NCBI GenBank assembly: GCA_938091715.1
Contig: CALKMT010000167.1
Span: forward strand, 1 to 12,022
Source: an uncultured Litorivicinus sp.
GTDB lineage: Bacteria; Pseudomonadota; Gammaproteobacteria; Pseudomonadales; Litorivicinaceae
Length of the DNA: 12,022 bases
Direction: 5' to 3'
Shown here: positions 7,479 through 12,022 of the stretch, piece by piece
How the letters are laid out: each line of letters starts with the position of its first letter
How positions within the stretch are numbered: position 1 is the stretch's first letter
The notes under the pieces: model-generated
What the model saw: the letters and a program-made list of their open reading frames with translations, nothing else
What the model was told of the DNA's origin: nothing
Databases searched by the model: none
Made by a program: the position numbers and the translations under genes

Positions 7479-7492
7479 CTACTCGTAGCTGC
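7475..7492. repeat. Short palindrome at the convergent gene junction
   Basis: AGCTAC at 7477-7482 and GTAGCT at 7485-7490 form a perfect inverted repeat around two bases, extendable by one wobble and one G-C pair to 7475-7492. It spans the facing stop codons of moeA and the DUF6505-like gene. It could serve as a small bidirectional hairpin, but no T-run follows on either strand, so I do not call it a terminator. Confidence 0.35.
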
Positions 7493-7955
7493 CGTGGACC
7501 GCAAAGGCCTCCAGCGAGGCGTCTTGCGGCGCCCGGGTGCGATAGGTCTCCTCGACACCCAGGTCAGTCAGGGTACGGCTGACCATCAACAGGGTGTTGT
7601 CCTCAAAGTCCTCGCACATGGTGCGCATCTGATCGATTTCCTCGCAGGCCACCGGATAGGCGGCGTCAATATCCGGCGCGCCATAGATCTCGACAAAGGT
7701 TTGCGCCAGGGTTTGGCGCAGTTGCTCCAGCTCGCCCTCGGTGATGCTGCACACGCCAACAAAGCTGGCCCGGCCACCGGACTCAACGCTGTACCAGCCG
7801 TTGCTAAAGGCCTGCTTGGCCTTGCCCTTTAGCTCGCCCTGGCCCCAGTCTGAAAACTCAAAGCCACCGGAAATGGCCCACTCGCCACTGGGCGCGGGGT
7901 GTTCAAAAACGTTTTGATCCGAGACATCAAGTCGTAAGGTTCGAGCCAGCTTCAT
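7479..7955 (-). CDS. DUF6505-like small protein of unknown function
   Basis: The 158-residue acidic protein begins KLARTLRLDVSD and has no predicted membrane segment or signal peptide. Visible features are FEHPAPSGEWAISGGFEF at about 17-34, a central GWYSVESGGRASFVGVCSIT, three cysteines (C69, C104, C114) and a conserved-looking C-terminal half running from FVEIYGAPDIDAAYPVA onward. From memory it resembles a family catalogued as DUF6505, found in alphaproteobacterial clusters with a biotin/lipoate-ligase-like gene and formate dehydrogenase accessory genes; I could not check this. The ATG overlaps the stop of the ligase-like gene (ATGA), so it is the last cistron of the minus-strand operon. 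The function is unknown; a partner of the ligase-like protein is a reasonable guess from coupling alone. Confidence 0.8.
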   Translation of the reverse strand: MKLARTLRLDVSDQNVFEHPAPSGEWAISGGFEFSDWGQGELKGKAKQAFSNGWYSVESGGRASFVGVCSITEGELEQLRQTLAQTFVEIYGAPDIDAAYPVACEEIDQMRTMCEDFEDNTLLMVSRTLTDLGVEETYRTRAPQDASLEAFAVHGSYE

Positions 7956-8656
7956 GTGCGCTCCGCAAAATCAATCAAACTGAGGGTGTCGGTGATGCCA
8001 TCCTGACGCAGCAACATGCGGCCGCGTTCGTCCAGCCCAACAAAGACGCCGGGTTTTGGGGTTTCGATGGCTTGGCCCAGGGTGTCACAGCGTGGGCGCC
8101 ACTCTTTGTGGACGACCTCAAATCCGCCATCCATAAACTTGGTCAGCCACAGCAGGGTGTGCTTGGACCAGCTTTCCAAGAGGCCCATCGGTGTGATTTC
8201 CGAGCAGCCCTCCTCGTGCAGGGTGGTTTGGTTCGGGTTCTCGCCGGGTTCGGCGGGCAGGCCCAAAAACGGCACGTCGATGCCGATCACCAACCACTGG
8301 GGCATCGAGTCTGGGGTATCGGTGTCTGCGGCATAGCGCACGCCGCCACATACCGCGCCGTTGACCTTGATCCGCGAGGGCCATTGGAAATGCACCGGTA
8401 CCTCGGGTGGCGCCAGGGCGCCCAGGCTTTCGGCCAATCCGACCTGGGCCACATAGACCGCTTGGACGGCTTCTTCCAGGGTGCTTTCCGGGGCCAGAAC
8501 CAGGGCCGCCTGCAGGGTGTCGATGGCTTCGGAGTAATAAATCGTGCCCGAATCTACGCCGGCTATGGCCTGGCTGATGGCCTTGTCAAAGGGGTCGACC
8601 CGGCTGGGCACGACCTCGCCTCGAAACAGCGGTGGAAATTGTGGCGAGTCGATCAT
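7952..8656 (-). CDS. Biotin/lipoate protein ligase-like protein, probably non-canonical
   Basis: The 234-residue protein follows the layout of the biotin/lipoate ligase fold. A QWPSRIKVNGAVCGG segment at 91-105 takes the place of KWPND...K.AG of BirA, WLVIGIDVPF at 121-130 parallels VVGIGINV, and TTLHEEG at 144-150 parallels the S/T-L-x-E-E-G stretch. The C-terminal KEWRPRCDTLGQ...VFVGLDERGRMLL (about 184-216) resembles the small C-terminal domain of BirA-type ligases. However, the N-terminal GRGRxGR-type adenylate motif is not visible, the ND of WPND is SR, and the catalytic lysine position lacks a clear lysine. It may therefore bind a ligand or lipoyl/biotin-like group without being a classical ligase. 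It overlaps mrp upstream and the DUF6505-like gene downstream by ATGA. Family membership is likely; activity is uncertain. Confidence 0.78.
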   Translation of the reverse strand: MIDSPQFPPLFRGEVVPSRVDPFDKAISQAIAGVDSGTIYYSEAIDTLQAALVLAPESTLEEAVQAVYVAQVGLAESLGALAPPEVPVHFQWPSRIKVNGAVCGGVRYAADTDTPDSMPQWLVIGIDVPFLGLPAEPGENPNQTTLHEEGCSEITPMGLLESWSKHTLLWLTKFMDGGFEVVHKEWRPRCDTLGQAIETPKPGVFVGLDERGRMLLRQDGITDTLSLIDFAERT

Positions 8657-9507
8657 TGCACCGCCTGCGCGTAGACGTCCGAGGCGATGATGTCATCGGC
8701 CAGCTTTTGAAAGGCTTGGGCCTGGGGGCTGTCGGGCTTTGATACCACGATGGGCACGCCGCCATCCGAGCCAATACGGATATCCAAATCCAGCGGCACG
8801 GCACCTAAAAAGGGTGCGCCGATCTTTTCCGCTTCGGCCCGAGCGCCGCCGGATCCAAAGGGATGGTGCTCCTTGCCACAGCCGTCGCACACAAACGAGG
8901 CCATGTTCTCGATCAGGCCAAACAGCGGGACTTCCATGCGCTGGAACATGTCGATGCCCTTGCGTGCATCAATCAGGGCAATGTCCTGGGGGGTCGAAAC
9001 CACCACGGCGCCCGCAACAAAGAACTTTTGGCTCAGGGTCATTTGGACGTCGCCGGTGCCCGGCGGCAGGTCCACCAACAAGACGTCCAGCTTGCCCCAG
9101 TCAACCTGGTTCATCATCTGCTCCAGCGCCCCCATCAGCATCGGTCCGCGCCAAATAATGGCCTCGTCATCCGGGGTCATCAGGCCCAAGGACATCAGTG
9201 TCACACCGTGATTGCGCAGCGGCAAAATGGTGTGCCCGTCCGGGCTTGAGGGTCGCCCCGAGACGCCCAGCATGCGTGGTTGGCTGGGGCCATAGACATC
9301 GGCATCCAGCAGGCCTACTTTCAAGCCTTTCGAGGCCAGCGCCACCGCCAGGTTCGAGGACACGGTGGATTTACCCACCCCACCCTTGCCCGAGGCAATC
9401 GCGATAATCCGATCAATGCCCTCGGGGTTTTTGTCCTGCGGCCGCGGCGCATCCGTGGCGATTAGGTTGTCCTGACTGCCACTGCTGGCATCGGTAAATT
9501 GAACCAT
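8653..9507 (-). CDS. Mrp/ApbC-family P-loop ATPase, iron-sulfur cluster carrier (short form)
   Basis: Proteins of this family (Mrp, ApbC, Nbp35) bind and transfer Fe-S clusters to target enzymes in an ATP-dependent way. The 284-residue protein has the deviant Walker A GKGGVGKST at 40-48, LLDADVYGPSQPRMLG at 66-81, VDLPPGTGD at 145-153, STPQDIALID at 171-180 and the cluster-binding CDGC (C207, C210) in NMASFVCDGCGKEH. It lacks the N-terminal DUF59/MIP18 domain of long Mrp proteins; instead about 30 polar, probably flexible residues precede the ATPase. The ATG has a strong TAAGGA at 9514-9519, 6 bases upstream. It starts 19 bases after the ferredoxin gene and overlaps the ligase-like gene. A dedicated carrier for the neighbouring Fe-S proteins or formate dehydrogenase is inference from context. 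Confidence 0.92.
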   Translation of the reverse strand: MVQFTDASSGSQDNLIATDAPRPQDKNPEGIDRIIAIASGKGGVGKSTVSSNLAVALASKGLKVGLLDADVYGPSQPRMLGVSGRPSSPDGHTILPLRNHGVTLMSLGLMTPDDEAIIWRGPMLMGALEQMMNQVDWGKLDVLLVDLPPGTGDVQMTLSQKFFVAGAVVVSTPQDIALIDARKGIDMFQRMEVPLFGLIENMASFVCDGCGKEHHPFGSGGARAEAEKIGAPFLGAVPLDLDIRIGSDGGVPIVVSKPDSPQAQAFQKLADDIIASDVYAQAVQ

Positions 9508-9526
9508 GAAAATTCCTTAACTCGAT

Positions 9527-11506
9527 TTAGCTATCTAGGTAGTCATCGCTGGTGCGCACCCGGGGGCGCTGGCCGGCGGCCATGGGGGCGTCGTCGCCGT
9601 GATACTGGGCCTTGACCCGGCAGTCATCGCACATTTTGACCAGTTGCACGTTGTCCGAGTTGGTGAACATCCAGTGCTTGCCCTCCAGTTTCTCGACAAT
9701 TCGATTGATGGTGCTGGCCACGCCAAAGGGAACCCCGCAACCGATGCATTCAAAGGGCTCTTCGCCGTGCAAGGCCCGATGACTCAGGGCCTCTTTGGAC
9801 AAATCCAACTGGGGTTTCAGGGCGATGGCGTTCTCGGGGCAGGTGCTCTCGCACACGCCGCATTGAACACAGGCGTTCTCGGTGAACTGAATCTCGGGCC
9901 GGTCCGGGTGATCGCCCAGGGCCCCGGTCGGGCACAGGGACACACAGGCCAGGCACAGGGTGCACTGATCGGCGTTGATGTCGATCGCGCCATAGGGCGC
10001 GCCAGTGGGCAGGGCAATGGGGGTCGAGTGATCGGTGGTCATGGCACCGACCGCGACCTTGGTGATGTCCCGGCGCCCGCCGACCAACAACACCGGCTCG
10101 CTGACCCGGCCTGCGTTCTGGCCGGGCTGGGAGATCTCTTCGATGGTGACTGCACGCAAGCGATCCGGTGACTGTCCGGCCCCGGCAATCATGGCCTGGG
10201 CCAGCTCCAGTTGCGGGGTGATGGCCTCGCGATCCGCTGGGGTATCCACCAGGATCAATGCCTCGGCAAAGCCTGCACCCAGGCAGGCCAGCAGCTCTGC
10301 ATGGCCAATGCGATCCACGTGCTCTAGCCCAATGGGAATCAGATCGTCCGCCAATCCCGCGCCATAACGGGCTAGGGTTTCAATGGCGGACTGCCCGGCG
10401 CCGAGCGAGTGAAAGACCAGGCGCGGGGATTCGTTGACTGCCTCGCGATAGGTTTTGCCCAGCACGTCGATGGCACGGGTCATGGATTCAAAGGGCGTTT
10501 CGGTCATGGTGACCGCCGAGGTCGGGCACACCGCGGCGCAGGAACCACAGCCCGCGCAGATGTTCGAGTCAATCTCGACGTGATCGCCGGCCGAGAAAAT
10601 CGCCTCGGTGGGGCACACGTCCAGGCACCGGGTACAGCCATCCTGTTTGGCCCGTGAATGCGCACACAGCGAGGGCTCCAGTTTGAAATACACGGTCTTT
10701 TCGAACTCGCCGACACGCTCACGAGCGGTCAGGGCAATGCGCTCCAGCTCGCCTGCTTTGGCCGGGTCGGCCCAGAAATAGCCGTTGCGTTTCTCATGGC
10801 TGGGAAAGGCCGGCGCTCCGCCACGCAGGTCAATAAACACATCGCATTCGCTGGCGGCAGTGGCCTGGGGCTGGGTATAGCTTAGGCCCCCGCGACCGGC
10901 AGGATTCAGGGTCTGCAGGCCACTAAAGGTCAGCTCGAACGCACCCAGGGCGCCTCGGGCCTCGGTCAGCGTACCCTTGGCCACGTCGTAGTCCGCCGAG
11001 GGCAACTGGATCGGCCCCTGATCGTTCAGGATGCAGGTCACCCCCAGCTCATCGGACACTAGCTCGGCCATCTTTAGGGCTGCATCGGTTGGGCCCACCA
11101 CGCAGCACACGCCGTTGGATTGAATGGTTTTTAACGGGGTCAGCGGTGCGGGCAATTGCGCGGCGGCCAGCAGGGCGGCTTGTTTGGCGTGCACGCGATC
11201 AGCCCGCGCCTCGGGGGCGGCCCAACCTGCGCGGTCGCGTAAATCAATGGTCGCCAGCGGCGCGCTGTGCTGAATTTCGGCGGCGATCTCTTCGGCCAGG
11301 CGTTCAAACAGGCCGGCTTGCTGTCCACAGGCGATGATCAGCTCGTTGGTGGCGCCTAGGTGCTCGACGGCGACCGGCATTTCGCTGCCGCACAGCTGAT
11401 CCACTTGGATGGCTTGTTCGGCCCCGGCCACGCGCTTAAGCGCCTCGGCATCCAGTGATTGTGTCTTGTCACAGGAGCACAACAACAGCGTCTTGCGAGG
11501 GGTCAT
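9527..11506 (-). CDS. Large multi-cluster ferredoxin-domain protein (4Fe-4S)
   Basis: From the ATG at 11506 the protein has 659 residues and no signal peptide or membrane helix. The N-terminal 130 residues carry a CSC pair (C10, C12), a CG (C39) and an ACG (C60). A first ferredoxin pair has C281, C291, C294, C298 (wider first gap) and C317, C320, C323, C327. Residues about 360-460 resemble a cysteine-free MvhD/FlpD-like domain. A second ferredoxin pair has C515, C518, C521, C525 and C546, C549, C552, C556. A C-terminal CIGC/CDDC quartet (C587, C590, C626, C629) looks like a zinc or rubredoxin-type site. Up to four 4Fe-4S clusters are predicted, implying electron transfer or cluster assembly. 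An in-frame ATG at 11602 would add 32 residues encoded by the divergent promoter region, so I prefer 11506. It is the first gene of the minus-strand operon. Confidence 0.85.
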   Translation of the reverse strand: MTPRKTLLLCSCDKTQSLDAEALKRVAGAEQAIQVDQLCGSEMPVAVEHLGATNELIIACGQQAGLFERLAEEIAAEIQHSAPLATIDLRDRAGWAAPEARADRVHAKQAALLAAAQLPAPLTPLKTIQSNGVCCVVGPTDAALKMAELVSDELGVTCILNDQGPIQLPSADYDVAKGTLTEARGALGAFELTFSGLQTLNPAGRGGLSYTQPQATAASECDVFIDLRGGAPAFPSHEKRNGYFWADPAKAGELERIALTARERVGEFEKTVYFKLEPSLCAHSRAKQDGCTRCLDVCPTEAIFSAGDHVEIDSNICAGCGSCAAVCPTSAVTMTETPFESMTRAIDVLGKTYREAVNESPRLVFHSLGAGQSAIETLARYGAGLADDLIPIGLEHVDRIGHAELLACLGAGFAEALILVDTPADREAITPQLELAQAMIAGAGQSPDRLRAVTIEEISQPGQNAGRVSEPVLLVGGRRDITKVAVGAMTTDHSTPIALPTGAPYGAIDINADQCTLCLACVSLCPTGALGDHPDRPEIQFTENACVQCGVCESTCPENAIALKPQLDLSKEALSHRALHGEEPFECIGCGVPFGVASTINRIVEKLEGKHWMFTNSDNVQLVKMCDDCRVKAQYHGDDAPMAAGQRPRVRTSDDYLDS

Positions 11507-11626
11507 AGTTCCAACTCGTTTGTTTTTGTAGTTGTCCCGAGTCTGCCACAGCCGTGGGGTCCTGACGAGTTGGCGATTGGATAAACCTTTGTTAGATTCC
11601 ATCGCTCCCTGATAATGAGAATTGCC
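11507..11626. promoter_or_regulatory. Divergent intergenic region with a 9-bp inverted repeat
   Basis: These 120 bases separate the ferredoxin gene (-) from the DUF3305 gene (+) and must hold both sets of expression signals. A perfect 9-bp inverted repeat is present: CCAACTCGT at 11511-11519 and ACGAGTTGG at 11565-11573, centres 54 bases apart. On the minus strand the proximal copy lies just before the ferredoxin ATG, over the likely ribosome binding site. For the plus strand, TTGTTA (11589-11594) and GATAAT (11611-11616) give a 16-base-spaced sigma70-like pair, but the transcript would start only a few bases before the ATG, so this is weak. I saw no FNR-type palindrome or sigma54 element. 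Confidence 0.4.
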
Positions 11627-12022
11627 ATGAGCAGTCGCACAGAGAGTTGGAAAAGGGAATTACGCGTCGGCGCCGTGGTGCGCCGTACCGCAGGCGTGAC
11701 CCGCTGGGCCAAGGACATTTGGACGCCCGTTGCGGTCATCCCCGGCGCGCCTGATGAGCACTGGAAGGAAATGGTCCGTGATGGTGAGACGGTGGATTAC
11801 CACGCCGGCACCGTGACCATGGAGTTGTTCCGTGCCGACGTCGAGGCCTACCTGGTGTCGCTGAACATGAAAATCCCCTCGGTTTGGATCGTGATGGACC
11901 AAGACGAGTCGGATGAATCCCCCTCGGGCTGGTTTGTCAGCGCCATTACCGCTAGCGCCTACGAGGCCCAGGACGCCCTAGACAGCGGCGAGAGCATCGT
12001 CGAGGCGGTCCCGATTCCCGAG
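11627..12022 (+). CDS. DUF3305 domain protein, partial at the right edge
   Basis: An open frame of 132 codons starts with ATG at 11627 and runs off the window without a stop. It reads VGAVVRRTAGVTRWAKDIW at about 14-32, then PVAVIPGAP at about 34-42. Later come YHAGTVTMELFRADVEAYLV at about 58-77, a PSVWIVMD strand, and YEAQDALDSGESIVEAVPIP near the visible end. This layout matches the DUF3305 family as I know it, in which the YEAQD...DSGE...V.PVPMP stretch is highly conserved; the full protein is usually some 160-200 residues. DUF3305 genes are typically followed by DUF3306 and a TorD-like chaperone near formate dehydrogenase genes, which predicts what lies to the right. An in-frame ATG at 11615 is possible; GAGA at 11617-11620 favours 11627. 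No function is established; it appears cytoplasmic. Confidence 0.85.
   Translation, partial: MSSRTESWKRELRVGAVVRRTAGVTRWAKDIWTPVAVIPGAPDEHWKEMVRDGETVDYHAGTVTMELFRADVEAYLVSLNMKIPSVWIVMDQDESDESPSGWFVSAITASAYEAQDALDSGESIVEAVPIPE

Noticed and set aside
8072..8674. 200-residue open frame on the plus strand opposite the ligase-like gene
   Set aside because: It is antisense to a clear family member in GC-rich DNA, where stop codons are rare in such frames; its composition (rich in G, Q, R, H) is that of a shadow frame and no domain is visible.
11507..11602. N-terminal extension of the ferredoxin protein from an ATG at 11602
   Set aside because: The 32 added residues would be encoded in the divergent regulatory region and do not look like the family; the family-like start KTLLLCSCDK follows the ATG at 11506.
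11507..11626. Molybdenum cofactor riboswitch in the divergent region
   Set aside because: The sequence could fold, but I could not match it to the known Moco riboswitch core; a covariance-model search would be needed.

Overview
The window reads as a GC-rich proteobacterial chromosome segment, most likely gammaproteobacterial. The main evidence is the left half: the end of an AlgR/LytR-type (LytTR) response regulator is followed by hemC-hemD-hemX-hemY, the order I recall from Pseudomonas-like gammaproteobacteria. The right half carries a gene set that I associate, from memory, with formate dehydrogenase regions of alphaproteobacteria and some marine gammaproteobacteria. The genus cannot be fixed from this sequence.

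Layout. Positions 1-185 (+) hold the C-terminal end of a LytTR regulator. Positions 220-4233 (+) hold a compact heme operon: hemC (hydroxymethylbilane synthase), hemD (uroporphyrinogen-III synthase) and the membrane proteins hemX and hemY. After a 66-base gap, 4300-7478 (+) holds a molybdenum-cofactor block: fdhD, mobA, mobB, moeA. This block meets, with no base between the two stop codons, an oppositely oriented operon at 11506-7479 (-). In transcription order that operon encodes a 659-residue multi-cluster ferredoxin protein, a short Mrp/ApbC-type P-loop ATPase, a degenerate biotin/lipoate-ligase-like protein and a small DUF6505-like protein. A 120-base divergent intergenic region separates it from a DUF3305-family gene at 11627 (+), which runs off the right edge.

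How the genes fit together. HemC and HemD make uroporphyrinogen III for heme; HemX and HemY are membrane accessory proteins of the same operon. MoeA inserts molybdenum, MobA (helped by MobB) makes the guanine dinucleotide form of the cofactor, and FdhD delivers sulfur to the cofactor of formate dehydrogenase. The ferredoxin/Mrp/ligase-like/DUF6505/DUF3305 genes look like an Fe-S or cofactor maturation module serving the same molybdoenzyme, whose structural genes would lie to the right, outside the window. That last point is inference from context.

Most internal junctions are 4-base stop/start overlaps (hemC/hemD, hemD/hemX, mobA/mobB, mobB/moeA, mrp/ligase-like, ligase-like/DUF6505), suggesting translational coupling. 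No tRNA, rRNA, CRISPR array, insertion sequence or transposase was seen. No stretch longer than 300 bases lacks a gene. No convincing Rho-independent terminator was found.
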